This document shows positions 17,766-26,311 of a DNA stretch of 64,000 bases, piece after piece (within the stretch, counting starts at the first letter, position 1; every line of letters begins with the position of its first letter). A program made the translations under genes and the position numbers. The notes under the pieces are model-generated. The model made no database searches. It saw only the letters and a list, made by a program, of their open reading frames with translations, and was not told where the DNA came from. This DNA is from Paraburkholderia lycopersici (GTDB taxonomy: Bacteria; Pseudomonadota; Gammaproteobacteria; Burkholderiales; Burkholderiaceae): the NCBI RefSeq assembly GCF_900096975.1, contig NZ_FMYQ01000013.1, positions 112,369-176,368 of the forward strand. Reading direction: 5' to 3'.

Positions 17766-19088
17766 TCAGAAGAGATACATCCCCGCGACGAACACCACGC
17801 CGGAGAACAGCAGCGTCGTCACGCAGTAGCCCATGATGTCGCGTACGCCGAGGCCCGCGATTGCGAGCGCCGGAAGTGCCCAGAACGGCTGCGCCATGTT
17901 GGTCCACGCTTCGCCATAGGCGATCGCCATTGCCGATTTGCCGAGGTCCGCGCCCAGCGCCTGCGCGGCCGGCATCACGAACGGCCCCTGTACGACCCAA
18001 TGGCCGCCGCCCGAAGGCACCGCGAAGTTGATCAGCGCCGAGCTGAGGAATACGAGCAGCGGGAACGTGTGCACGTTCGCGATATCGACGAACCACTTCG
18101 TGATGACGCCCGCGAGCCCCGAGTGGTCCATGAGCGCCTGGATGCCCGCGTAGAACGGAAACTGGATCATGATGCCCGAGGCGCCCTTCGCGGCGCCGGC
18201 CACGGCGCGCGCGTAGGCCATCGGCGTCTTGTGCAGCACGAGGCCTGCGGCGAGGAACACAAGGTTCACGGTGTCGATGTCGAGCGCGAAGCCTTTGGCG
18301 TGAAAGCGAAAGCCAAGGAACACGAAGCACAGCGCCGCCACCAGAAGCGAGAGCGCACGGCTTTCCTCGATGCGCTCGGCGAAGGTCGCGCCGGGCCCGA
18401 GCTTGCGCTCGACGCCCGGCGGGTCTTCGAGCAGCGCGGGATCGACCGAGACGACGTCGTCGGGCTTCGGCATCATGAGGCGCACGAGAATCGGCAGCAG
18501 CACGATCAGGCCGATCGTGATGAACGCGTTATAACCCGTGAAGATGGTCTGCGAGACCGGAATCAGTCCCACGGCTTTTTCCATCGGGTTGCCCTTCGTG
18601 GCCGCGACGAGCGGCACCGAGCCGGAAAGCCCGCCGTGCCACGTGAGAAAACCCATGTACGCGGCGGCGACGAGCAGCCGGTAGTCCGTGCCGCGCACGC
18701 GGCGCGCCACTTCGCGCGAGAACATCGCGCCGAGCACGAGGCCGAAGCCCCAGTTGATCGCGCAGGCGATCGCCCCCACGAACGCCACGAGCATCACGCC
18801 TTGGCCCGGCGTGCGCGCGCAGCTCGCGAGCGCGACCAGCATGCGCTTGACGGGTGCGGAGCTCGCCAGCGCATGCCCGGTCACGAGAATCAGGACCATC
18901 TGCATCGCGAACGCGAGCAGGTTCCAGAAGCCCGAGCCCCACATCAGGATGAGCGCTTCGGGCGGCTGCGGCGTGAGCGCGAACGCCAGCACGAAGGTCA
19001 CGACGGTCAAGAGAATGGCGAAGATAAGCGGGTCCGGCAATATCCGATGCACTACGCCGGTAAAGAAACTGGAAATGCGTTGAATCAC
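17766..19088 (-). CDS. Short-chain fatty acid transporter (AtoE family)
   Basis: 440 residues from GTG 19088 with GAGGA about 10 bases upstream; the longer frame to 19178 is not membrane-like. About 10-12 TM segments. Family-specific stretches include ALTPQPPEALILMWGSGFWNL, GLVLGAMFSREVARR, FLTWHGGLSGSVPL, SSALINFAVPSGGGHWVVQGP and GEAWTNMAQPFWALPALAIAG. It imports short-chain fatty acids such as butyrate or acetoacetate across the inner membrane. No ato degradation genes are adjacent; converges with the UDG/DUF488 gene. Confidence 0.9.
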   Translation of the reverse strand: MIQRISSFFTGVVHRILPDPLIFAILLTVVTFVLAFALTPQPPEALILMWGSGFWNLLAFAMQMVLILVTGHALASSAPVKRMLVALASCARTPGQGVMLVAFVGAIACAINWGFGLVLGAMFSREVARRVRGTDYRLLVAAAYMGFLTWHGGLSGSVPLVAATKGNPMEKAVGLIPVSQTIFTGYNAFITIGLIVLLPILVRLMMPKPDDVVSVDPALLEDPPGVERKLGPGATFAERIEESRALSLLVAALCFVFLGFRFHAKGFALDIDTVNLVFLAAGLVLHKTPMAYARAVAGAAKGASGIMIQFPFYAGIQALMDHSGLAGVITKWFVDIANVHTFPLLVFLSSALINFAVPSGGGHWVVQGPFVMPAAQALGADLGKSAMAIAYGEAWTNMAQPFWALPALAIAGLGVRDIMGYCVTTLLFSGVVFVAGMYLF

Positions 19089-19349
19089 GGTGGTCTGTTC
19101 CTCGTCTGCTGATAGGAATCGGCCGCTTGTTTTCGTAGTTGCGAACCGAGGCCGCGATTCTTGCACATGGCGGCGCAATGCGTGCAGGACGCGAAAAACG
19201 CTTTCCGGGGGAGAGATCGCGATGATTGGCTGCGCGCCGCGCAGAATAAGCCGTTACATCCTCAAATGCGCCCTAAAAGGCTTATCTGCTACCGTTATGG
19301 TTGCCATCGCAATTAAACGACCGGTAGTTCCACCCAAGGGGAGGCAACA

Positions 19350-20123
19350 ATGCGCAAGCAGCTTGTCGGTGTCGTACTCGCCGGCCTGATCGGACTGTTC
19401 GCGGCTTCGCCGCCGGCCCGCGCTCAGTCCCAGGCGTTCACGAACCAAACCGTCAATCTCTATGCCGGGCCCGCAGCCGATTTTCCGATCGTCGCCCAGG
19501 TGCCGGGAGGCGTGTCGGTTCTGGTGTGGGGCTGCGTCGCCGGTTTCAGTTGGTGCGACGTAGGACTGCCGGGCCTGCGGGGCTGGGTCTACGGCAGCTT
19601 CATCAGCTACCCGTGGCAAGGGCAGCGCGTGCCGGTGATGGCCTATGGCCCGCGCATCGGCTTGCCCATTGTGACGTTCTCGCTCGGTGCGTACTGGGGC
19701 CTTCATTACCACGACCGTCCGTGGTTCTCCAATCAATCGCGTTGGGCCCGCCATCCGGGACCGCGGCCGGTGCCCCCGCCAGCCGTCCGGCCGCGCCCGC
19801 CTTCGCACGGTGCAGGCCGGCCGCCCGGCGGCGCACGGCCGCCTGGACAAGGCGGACATCGCCCGCCGGACAATGCCGCGCCGGGAAACCGGCCGCCCGG
19901 CGCAAGGCCCGGCAACAGCGGCGCGCGGCCGCCGGGGCAAGGTAGCGCCAGGCCGCCGGGCCAGGGTAACGCACGGCCGCCTGGCCAAGGTAACGCGCGG
20001 CCGCCCGGTCAAGGCGGCGGCCGGCCGCCGGGTCAAGGCGGCGGGCGCCCGTCCGGTGGCGGGGACAACCGCCCGCAAGGTGGTGGTGGTGGCGGCAGCG
20101 GTGGACGTCCGCCGGGAGGCTGA
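19350..20123 (+). CDS. Secreted SH3-domain protein with RPPGQG repeats
   Basis: 257 residues; GGGGAGG 5 bases before ATG 19350. Signal peptide cleaved after ARA (about residue 25), then a bacterial SH3 domain (about 30-80: TVNLYAGPAADFPIVAQVPGG...WCDVGLPGLRGWVYGSFI), a short linker with aromatic residues, and a long disordered tail of RPPGQG/ARPPGQGN repeats ending in Gly-rich sequence. Probably periplasmic or envelope bound; SH3b domains often bind cell wall, and the basic Pro/Gly tail could bind anionic polymer. Function not established. Confidence 0.82.
   Translation: MRKQLVGVVLAGLIGLFAASPPARAQSQAFTNQTVNLYAGPAADFPIVAQVPGGVSVLVWGCVAGFSWCDVGLPGLRGWVYGSFISYPWQGQRVPVMAYGPRIGLPIVTFSLGAYWGLHYHDRPWFSNQSRWARHPGPRPVPPPAVRPRPPSHGAGRPPGGARPPGQGGHRPPDNAAPGNRPPGARPGNSGARPPGQGSARPPGQGNARPPGQGNARPPGQGGGRPPGQGGGRPSGGGDNRPQGGGGGGSGGRPPGG
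19820..20122 (+). repeat. Coding tandem repeats (RPPGQG units)
   Basis: The tail of the SH3 protein carries at least six near-identical 18-24-base units encoding (A/G)RPPGQG(N/G/S). Such arrays change copy number easily by slippage or recombination. Confidence 0.75.
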
Positions 20124-20145
20124 TGCGTCCGCCGGGAGGCTGATG
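20106..20145 (+). repeat. Perfect 20-bp tandem duplication over a stop codon
   Basis: Bases 20106-20125 are repeated exactly at 20126-20145. The first copy holds the stop codon of the SH3-repeat gene (TGA 20121-20123), so the duplication places a second copy of the gene end just after the stop. Confidence 0.9.
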
Positions 20146-20196
20146 CGTCTGCCAGGCCGCGCGCCGATGTGCGCCAGCGCGTGCCCGCACCGCGGC

Positions 20197-21186
20197 TCAG
20201 AAGCGGTAGCCGATGCCGCCCAGAATGACGTCCGTATCGCGGCTATAGCGTGTGACAACGCGATTCCAGGTGACGCGCGCGGCCCAGTGCCGCGCGAAGC
20301 GATACGACGCCGACACGGAAACGAGCCCCGAGAGAATGCCATCGCCGGTATCGCGTTCGTCGGGATGCGCGCCGTGATGGATCGCCGCGTACATGCCCGC
20401 GCCAAACCCCAGCGTGAGGTGGTCGTCAAGAAACGCGCGCGTAAGCCAGAGTTGCGCGGTCGCGCCGTCGCGTCGCGCGGAAAGGCCGTTGCCCTCGTGC
20501 AGGTAACCCACGGTGGCATCGACAAAGGAGTTGATGCCGCGCCGGTACTCGATCGCCTCGGCCGCCGACGTCTGCGAATCGAGGCTGTTGAGGATCGTCT
20601 CGCCGGCCATCAGCGTGATCTCGTTGTTCGTCACCTTCTGCGTGCGCGGCAAGGCGAAATCGCGCGGACCCGGCGTGTCGGGTGCGTCGAGCTGGTAGCC
20701 GAGACCGAGCATGAGCGCCGTCGTCGATGGCCCGTGCGAAATCTGCACACGGTTGAGCTGCAGGTTCGCCGTCCAGCGATGCGTGGAATACCACGTGGCG
20801 CGTGCGCTGTAGAGAACGCCCCAGCCGTGCGTATCGGACCAGCCTTCGCCATGTGACGCGGCCTCGGTGTCGAAATAGCGATACGGCCCGACACCGAGCG
20901 CGAACACGAAGCGCCGCCGCGCGAGGGGCAAACGCGCCCATGCCTGGATGGCCTGGCCGTCGCGGTGGTGATCCGGAATGTGGCCTTCGTTCAACCACGA
21001 AATACTGCCGGCAAAATACTCGCCGAAGCCTTCCGTGTAATCCATTTGCCACGAATAGGAATGATCGGCTCCGCTCTTGAGCGGCCCCGTATAAAGCGCG
21101 AACTCCTGCGCGCAGGCCGGCCGCGCAACCATGGCGAAAGCGCCGGCAGCGAGGCTGGACGCGACTAGCGATGTGGTGAGCTTCAT
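20197..21186 (-). CDS. Outer-membrane beta-barrel protein
   Basis: 329 residues from ATG 21186 (MKLTTSLVASSLAAGAFAMVARPACAQ, a good Sec signal); an upstream start at 21231 is possible, and neither has a strong ribosome site. The mature part is amphipathic beta-strands throughout and ends in DTDVILGGIGYRF, with C-terminal Phe as needed for BAM insertion. The HH pair and Ser near ATVGYLHEGNG and IHHGAHPDE recall PagL-like lipid-A deacylases, but the length is about double and I do not assign an activity. Function unknown. Confidence 0.75.
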   Translation of the reverse strand: MKLTTSLVASSLAAGAFAMVARPACAQEFALYTGPLKSGADHSYSWQMDYTEGFGEYFAGSISWLNEGHIPDHHRDGQAIQAWARLPLARRRFVFALGVGPYRYFDTEAASHGEGWSDTHGWGVLYSARATWYSTHRWTANLQLNRVQISHGPSTTALMLGLGYQLDAPDTPGPRDFALPRTQKVTNNEITLMAGETILNSLDSQTSAAEAIEYRRGINSFVDATVGYLHEGNGLSARRDGATAQLWLTRAFLDDHLTLGFGAGMYAAIHHGAHPDERDTGDGILSGLVSVSASYRFARHWAARVTWNRVVTRYSRDTDVILGGIGYRF

Positions 21187-21388
21187 TATGTGCGTTGGCG
21201 TCTCGGCGTTCGGACGTTGAGCTGCGCGCATGCGGACTGCCAGGCCCGCAGCGTTGCAAACGTGTGTAGCGCACCATCAAGCTTACTGTAATGCGATATT
21301 TCTTGTGTCGCCATTGTCTTTCGATGCATTACAGGATCACACGCAAAACATTTTGGCTTATTTATTCGCAATCCGAATCAATTGGCAC

Positions 21389-21424
21389 AAAAAAAACGCC
21401 GCACTTTGGCGCGGCGTTTTTTCT
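21389..21424 (-). terminator. Strong (bidirectional) rho-independent terminator
   Basis: Arms AAAAAACGCCGC and GCGGCGTTTTTT around an 8-base loop, with runs of A and T on both sides. On the minus strand it sits 17 bases after the stop of the HHHH-protein gene (21441). Confidence 0.9.
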
Positions 21425-21440
21425 TTCGGCCTTTTCGCGA

Positions 21441-21605
21441 TCAATGCACGCGATGGCAGACGCGCTCGGCATGACCGTGATGGTGCTCGACGTGGCATGC
21501 CTCATGATGATGATACGGAGCAGCGACGGCGGCGAGCGGTGCGAACAGCGCGGTGCAGGAAATCAGGGCGAACAGGCGGGCAACGGGCTTGAAAACGGCG
21601 TTCAT
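21441..21605 (-). CDS. Small secreted His-rich 'HHHH-motif' protein
   Basis: 54 codons read directly: signal peptide MNAVFKPVARLFALISC...AAVAA, then a short mature peptide PYHHHEACHVEHHHGHAERVCHRVH. AGGAG lies 7 bases before ATG 21605, and a perfect terminator follows the stop, so this is a complete one-gene unit. The mature peptide of about 25 residues has ten His and two Cys, suggesting binding of a transition metal in the periplasm. Similar short HHHH proteins occur in Burkholderia-group genomes; function unknown. Confidence 0.8.
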   Translation of the reverse strand: MNAVFKPVARLFALISCTALFAPLAAVAAPYHHHEACHVEHHHGHAERVCHRVH

Positions 21606-21680
21606 GGATCGACTCCTGAATGGGAACAGCGTGGGTTTGACAAAAGCCCAGCACTGTACCGCAGAGTGCGCTGCGTCGTA

Positions 21681-21694
21681 TTACACGGATGTAA
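21681..21694. promoter_or_regulatory. Palindrome TTACACGGATGTAA upstream of the HHHH gene
   Basis: Arms TTACA and TGTAA around 4 bases, 76 bases upstream of the HHHH-protein start on its promoter side. Its shape resembles sites bound as dimers by OmpR-type metal-responsive regulators; the binding protein is unknown. Confidence 0.35.
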
Positions 21695-21766
21695 CGGGCG
21701 TAGCTCACGGTGAATCGCTCTTGACATCGTCCGCCAGGCAACGCATTTACGCCAAGGCGCGGCTGT

Positions 21767-21979
21767 TCAGGGTTCGCCGTCGTCGCTTTCGTCGTGCGTG
21801 AGACGCCGCAGCAATTCGCGTCCCCGACTGGTGAGGCGTAATGTGGGGTCGCCGCCCACCTCGTCCATCTCGACGAGACGATAGCGCTGAAGCGCCAGAA
21901 AATCGGAATCGAGCGTCTGTACAGGCGCGTTTGCATCACGGATCAGCAGCAATGTCGCCAGTTCGTGGTGACTAAGCAT
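21767..21979 (-). CDS. Small winged-helix-like protein of unknown function
   Basis: 70 residues with GGAGAG 6 bases before ATG 21979. The sequence (SHHELATLLLIRDAN..., LTSRGRELLRRL) looks like a compact helix-helix-helix-strand fold similar to a MarR/PadR wing segment. Acidic C terminus. It opens the stress block containing Hsp20 and phasin. No activity assigned; real expression is likely from the ribosome site and codon bias. Confidence 0.7.
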   Translation of the reverse strand: MLSHHELATLLLIRDANAPVQTLDSDFLALQRYRLVEMDEVGGDPTLRLTSRGRELLRRLTHDESDDGEP

Positions 21980-22188
21980 CGGGTCTCTCCAGTGTCGGCC
22001 GGAGCGCGGGCTTCCGCCCCTACTCCAGCCCCGTGCCCCAAGGGGCGATGGACCGAGAATCGGTCGACTTGAGTTTTCCCAGCATAGCGAGCCAATCGTA
22101 CAGTTTCGCTACAGTCGTGTTTCGCCGTGTTACTGGCCGATGAACCCGACGTGCGCCCGGCGCAACCGGGCGATACAGATGCGGCACG

Positions 22189-22235
22189 TAAAAAAACGCG
22201 GCGCGCAGCCGCACCATGTGCAGTCTGCGCGCCGC
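22189..22235 (-). terminator. Rho-independent terminator after hsp20
   Basis: Minus-strand reading: stem GCGGCGCGCAG / CTGCGCGCCGC (11 bp, perfect), then a T run (plus-strand AAAAAAA before the arm). It begins about 20 bases after the Hsp20 stop. Confidence 0.85.
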
Positions 22236-22255
22236 CGCTCGAAGCCTCTTCGGCC

Positions 22256-22687
22256 TTAGCCGATTTCGATACGCTTACGTGCGCTCGCAACTTTCTTCGG
22301 CAGCACGAGCGTAAGCACGCCATCCTTGTATTGCGCACTCGCCTTTTCGTCGTCGATCTCCGCGGCGAGCGTAAACGCGCGGCTCACGCTACCCGAATAC
22401 CGCTCGCGTCGCACGACGCGTTCGCCTTCCTTCAACTCGCTGCCGCGCTCGATTTTCGCGGCGAGCGACACGAGATTGCCATCGATTTTCACGTCGATAT
22501 CGTTCTTCTCGACGCCGGGCAATTCCGCTTTCACCGTGTAGCCGCCTTCGTCTTCGGTCACGTCGATGCGAATGCCGCCCGCCTGCCCTTCCACGCCGCC
22601 TGCCGCGCGCAACGGACGAAATAGCCCCTGAAACAAATCGGGCACGCCTTCCATCGAGAACGGATCGTAACGCGAGATATGGCTCAT
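22256..22687 (-). CDS. Hsp20 small heat-shock protein
   Basis: 143 residues from ATG 22687 (MSHISRYDPFSMEGVPDLFQGLF) with GGAGG 6 bases upstream. Alpha-crystallin domain about residues 38-130: IRIDVTEDEGGYTVKAELPGV, RRERYSGSVSRAFTLA and the closing DGVLTLVLPKK. ATP-independent holdase in the cytoplasm. It lies in the block with phasin, UspA, alcohol dehydrogenase and phosphoketolase, a grouping seen in low-oxygen response loci of Burkholderia. Confidence 0.95.
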   Translation of the reverse strand: MSHISRYDPFSMEGVPDLFQGLFRPLRAAGGVEGQAGGIRIDVTEDEGGYTVKAELPGVEKNDIDVKIDGNLVSLAAKIERGSELKEGERVVRRERYSGSVSRAFTLAAEIDDEKASAQYKDGVLTLVLPKKVASARKRIEIG

Positions 22688-22935
22688 TGCTGCCTCCACG
22701 AACTGGATGATTTCCTTGCCCATGCATCGATGACGAATGCAATGGACTCCTTAACTCATCGTCGGCTGATGCCGGCGCGGTGTCCGGCCGCGGCCGCCGA
22801 TGGCGAATCCCGGCGCCGATGCCCGCCGCTCTCGCAGCGCGTCCGGCGTCGTTCACTGTTCCAACTTGCAGGCGCCCGGCGCAATTGCAAGACCCGCTGC
22901 CGGAGCAGGCGAAAAAAACGGTGCCGGACATCGGC

Positions 22936-23459
22936 TCATTGCATATGCGTGCCGCCGTTGATCGCGATATCGGCGCCGGTGATGAAGGCCGCGTCGCCCG
23001 CGTAGAGAAACGCTCCCAGCGCCGCCACTTGGTCGGGCTGACCGAAACGGCATACCGGAATCTGCAGCGGGATGCGCGCGTCCGTCACGTCCCTGGGCAC
23101 CGCCTCAACCATCTTCGTGGCGAGGTAGCCCGGCGACACCGTATTTACCGTCACGCCCTTTTTCGCCACCTCCAGCGCGAGTGCCCTCGTGAAGCCGTGC
23201 ATGCCGGCCTGCGCCGCAGCATAGTTGGTCTGCCCGAATGCGCCGCGCGGGCGCAGGCCTCGCAATCGGCGACGTTCATTTCGTGGCATTCGAAGTCGCG
23301 ACCCGCCGCGCGTTGGGCGGCGAGCCAGGCGTCGTCGCGCTCGCTCGCGGCCAAGTACGAGACCGCGAGGGTCACGCCCGCGTCATGCAGACGCTGGCTG
23401 ATCGCCTCGCCGAGACCACCCATGCCGCCCGTCACGAAAGCAACGCATCTATCGGCCAC
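22936..23459 (-). pseudogene. Acetoacetyl-CoA reductase (PhaB-type SDR), internally deleted and frameshifted
   Basis: Two pieces of one SDR lie in different minus frames. The 5' piece starts at GTG 23459 (GGAGG upstream) and reads ADRCVAFVTGGMGGLGEAIS...HEMNVADCEACARA. The 3' piece resumes as GAFGQTNYAAAQAGMHGFTRALALEVAKKGVTVNTVSPGYLATKM and ends at 22936 (INGGTHMQ). The join near 23235-23260 lacks about 70-80 residues, including the NAG motif and the catalytic Ser segment, and is out of frame. YxxxK is YAAAQ. An intact protein is about 246 residues. A single base error cannot explain it, so this is a real deletion. Its start overlaps the phasin stop by 11 bases. Confidence 0.85.
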
Positions 23460-23973
23460 GCTGGCCTCCGCCTTCGCCGGCGCCCTGGGCATGGCCAGCG
23501 CGCGACGCCTTGCCCGCATGGGCGGCGCCGTTCGCGGCGCCATTCGCCTCGCCGTTCATGGCGCGCTCGAAAGCATTCATCCACTCGCGCATCGGCATTG
23601 CGCCCGGCACGCTGGATTTGCCCGACTGAGCGCCGGCGCAGGTGTCCTGCCAGTGCTGCGCAAGGTCGCGTGCCGTGTCGGTCCACGTGCCCGCATCCTG
23701 CATTGCCGCCGCGACGCCATCCTGCCAGAGCGCCGCGCTCGCGCCGAGATAGTCGCGCCAGACCGATTGCATGGCGATCGTGAAATCGGTCCAGTCGCGC
23801 GCGGTCCGCAACGTCTCGAGCATGCCCTCGAGCGCCTCGCGGTCGCGCTCGATCCGGCGCTGCTCCAGCTTCAGAATCTGTTCGCGCCAATGCTGTTGTC
23901 CGGCGAGCAATCGCAATGCAGCAGCGGTGTTGGCGCGATACGCGTCGAACGAGGGCTGGGAAGCAGTAACCAT
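23449..23973 (-). CDS. Phasin-family protein
   Basis: 174 residues from ATG 23973 (GGAGGAG 6 bases before). Mostly amphipathic helix (FDAYRANTAAALRLLAGQQHWREQILKLEQRRIERDREALEGM...) typical of Phasin_2/PhaP-like granule proteins, with a low-complexity Ala/Gly/Asn tail. Phasins coat polyhydroxybutyrate granules. It precedes the broken acetoacetyl-CoA reductase, consistent with an ancestral PHB operon. A candidate FNR-type box lies about 230 bases upstream. Confidence 0.85.
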   Translation of the reverse strand: MVTASQPSFDAYRANTAAALRLLAGQQHWREQILKLEQRRIERDREALEGMLETLRTARDWTDFTIAMQSVWRDYLGASAALWQDGVAAAMQDAGTWTDTARDLAQHWQDTCAGAQSGKSSVPGAMPMREWMNAFERAMNGEANGAANGAAHAGKASRAGHAQGAGEGGGQRGR

Positions 23974-24201
23974 GGTCAATCTCCTCCATGTAGGGCGCGA
24001 GCCCGGCACACGGTCGGGAGCGTTGGGCTGCGACGGCGACCGCGACAGGACACGTTCAGCGGCGCGAAATGAAAGGCGTGTTTCGCGCGGCGAGGATGGA
24101 CAAAATGCTTCGAAGTGCGGCGCGTCCGCAAGACAGCGGACTCAAGTCATCATGATAGGCAGGAAGAAGGGGGGGCGCGTGACGATCCGGCAAATCGCCG
24201 C

Positions 24202-24215
24202 TTGATCGACGTCAC
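24202..24215. promoter_or_regulatory. FNR/DNR-type box TTGATCGACGTCAC
   Basis: Matches TTGAY-N4-RTCAA at nine of ten defined positions (last base C instead of A). Located in the 425-base gap upstream of the phasin gene, which also holds a 10-bp hairpin at 24323-24348; nothing coding is seen there. Confidence 0.45.
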
Positions 24216-24322
24216 AAATCGAGATAGTTGATGCGCAGCAGCTGAAACCGGGGCGGGGCTTTGCGGGTATTTCGCGACGGATCGACGGGCGGGCGCAAGC
24301 ACCTGGAGGGAGATAGCGGCAC

Positions 24323-24348
24323 TTCGCGCGGGCGAAAACCCGCGCGAA
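24323..24348. other. Perfect 10-bp inverted repeat
   Basis: TTCGCGCGGG and CCCGCGCGAA around CGAAAA, 50 bases after the UspA stop on the minus strand. No T run follows, so it is either a weak terminator or a structural or operator element. Confidence 0.5.
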
Positions 24349-24398
24349 CGCAGGCGGCCGATCGCGCCCCGCTGGCCGGCCGCTAGACGGACCCCGCG

Positions 24399-24860
24399 TC
24401 AGGCAGCGGGCGTCTCTTCGTCGCGCACGAGCATGACCGGGCGGTCCGCCATGCGCAGGAACGACTCGGCTACGCTGCCGAGCAACAGACGCTTCATGCC
24501 CGACAGGCCGCGCGTACCCATTACGACGAGATCTGCCCCGTCCTCCGCCGCGATGCGCGAGATCACCGCCGCGACTTCCTCACCGCTCGAGTCTGCCGCG
24601 CGCGTCGAGCCCGCCACCTGGGCCTGCGCGAACACCGCTTTCGCCTCGTCCAGCGCCGCCGTCGCCGCATCGTTCTCGGCCGAACGGCGCGCCTGTTCCT
24701 CGGCGAACCCCGAACTGACGTCCACGAGCCGCGCCGGGTGCCGCACGACGCAAAGCGCCTGAATGGCGCCGCCAGTCGCCTTCGCGATCTTCACGGCTTC
24801 GTCGAGCGCGCGCCGGCCGCTGCGGCTGCCATCGACCGCTACCAATATCTGCTTGTACAT
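24399..24860 (-). CDS. Universal stress protein (UspA family)
   Basis: 153 residues; GGGAGG before ATG 24860. ATP-binding Usp signature: MYKQILVAVDGS at the N terminus and GTRGLSGMKRLLLGSVAESFLRMADRPVMLVR (G-2x-G-9x-G-S) near the C terminus. Cytoplasmic. It shares a strand with the alcohol dehydrogenase gene 174 bases upstream. Usp proteins of this type are induced by low oxygen or stationary phase in Burkholderia. Confidence 0.95.
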   Translation of the reverse strand: MYKQILVAVDGSRSGRRALDEAVKIAKATGGAIQALCVVRHPARLVDVSSGFAEEQARRSAENDAATAALDEAKAVFAQAQVAGSTRAADSSGEEVAAVISRIAAEDGADLVVMGTRGLSGMKRLLLGSVAESFLRMADRPVMLVRDEETPAA

Positions 24861-25034
24861 CGTGGACCTCCCGGGCGTCGCCCATGGTGCGCGGCATGAC
24901 CGCCGCGCGCATTTATCCCGAAATCTTTGTAACGCATCTGTGTGCAGATGGGCACCTTCGCCACTGCGACCGCTTGCCGCCGCTGCATCAGCGTTTCTTC
25001 GCCGGCGCCTTCACATTCGAGGCATTCGGGGCGC

Positions 25035-26021
25035 TCATCGCATCGTCAGTACCGCGGCGCCCGTGAGCCGGCCTTCGCGCAGATCGGCCAGCGCCTCGTT
25101 GGCGCGTGCGAGCGGATACGGCGTCGTTTCGATTTCGAGCTTGTGGCGCGCGGCGATCGCCATGAAGGTCGTGCCGTCTTCGCGCGTGAGATTCGCCACC
25201 GACACGATACGCCGCTCCTCCCACAACCACGCGTAAGGAAACGAGGGAATGTCGCTCATGTGAATGCCGCCGCACACGACGATGCCGCCCTTCGTCAGCG
25301 CGTGCAACGCAGTGGGCACGAGCGCGCCGACGGGGGCAAACAGCAGCGCCGCGTCGAGCTCGTCGGGCGCGCGCTCGTCGCTGCCGCCGGCCCACGCCGC
25401 GCCGAGGCGTTGGGCGAATTGTTGCGCCGCAGTATCGCCGGGGCGTGTGAACGCGTAGACCGTGCGACCCTGATGGCGCGCGACTTGCGCGACGATATGC
25501 GCCGCCGCGCCGAAGCCATAAATGCCGATGCGCGCCGCATCGCCCGCCATCGCGAGCGAGCGATAGCCGATGAGCCCGGCGCAGAGCAGCGGCGCGGCCT
25601 CGACGTCGGTGTACTGGCGCGGTAGATGAAAGCAGTAGCGGGCGTCGGCGACGGTCCGCGTGGCGTAACCGCCGTCGATCGTGTAGCCGGTGAAGCCAGG
25701 CGCGTCGCAGAGGTTTTCGCGCCCGTTCACGCAAAAGCGGCAATGCCCGCAGGTATGGCCGAGCCACGGCACGCCCACGCGGTCGCCGGGCGCGAAACCC
25801 GTCACGCCGGCGCCGAGCGCCGCGACCGTGCCGACGATCTCGTGACCGGGAATGACCGGCTTCTTCGGATGCTTGAGATCGCCGTCCACCACGTGGAGAT
25901 CAGTACGGCACACGCCGCATGCATGAACGTCGATCAGCAACTCGCCCGCGCCTGGCGCCGGGTCGGGTAGATCGGCTTCGCGCAGCCGCGAATTCCCACC
26001 GTCGAACACCATCGCCCGCAT
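25035..26021 (-). CDS. Zn-dependent alcohol dehydrogenase
   Basis: 328 residues from ATG 26021 with GAGGAGGAG upstream; the in-frame extension to 26078 is unsupported. Catalytic-zinc residues CGVCRTDLH and GHE (PGHEIVG), structural-zinc cysteines GHTCGHCRFCVNGRENLC, Rossmann motif GIYGFGAAAHIV (GxGxxx). MDR superfamily, AdhA/AdhP-like single-subunit length. It interconverts an alcohol and aldehyde with NAD(P)H. Divergent from the phosphoketolase gene with a 290-base shared upstream region; together they fit a fermentative acetyl-phosphate/ethanol module. Confidence 0.93.
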   Translation of the reverse strand: MRAMVFDGGNSRLREADLPDPAPGAGELLIDVHACGVCRTDLHVVDGDLKHPKKPVIPGHEIVGTVAALGAGVTGFAPGDRVGVPWLGHTCGHCRFCVNGRENLCDAPGFTGYTIDGGYATRTVADARYCFHLPRQYTDVEAAPLLCAGLIGYRSLAMAGDAARIGIYGFGAAAHIVAQVARHQGRTVYAFTRPGDTAAQQFAQRLGAAWAGGSDERAPDELDAALLFAPVGALVPTALHALTKGGIVVCGGIHMSDIPSFPYAWLWEERRIVSVANLTREDGTTFMAIAARHKLEIETTPYPLARANEALADLREGRLTGAAVLTMR

Positions 26022-26311
26022 CGCACTCCTCCTCGTATGAACGCGGCCCACGCGCCGCCTGGACCGCCATGAAACCATGTTAGGCGCTCGCGCGACTCAT
26101 CGCGCGCTAAATAGCCGGTGCGACCGGCAGCCGCAGGGACATCCTCGCGTGGCGCGTCGCGCGATCGTGGCAACATAAGACAAATCTCTCAGGACCACAG
26201 GCCCCCGCCGCCTCGCGACGCGAGCAAGCTACGCGGGTCTCGCGCGCGCCGCTGCACCGCGCCCAGGTCCGCCTCGGTCCGCCTCCCGCCGCCGCGCAAC
26301 CGGAGCCCCGC

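Noticed and set aside
24988..25038. 16-codon ORF starting in ATGA overlap with the alcohol dehydrogenase stop (MSAPNASNVKAPAKKR)
   Set aside because: Too short, no ribosome site or conservation evidence.
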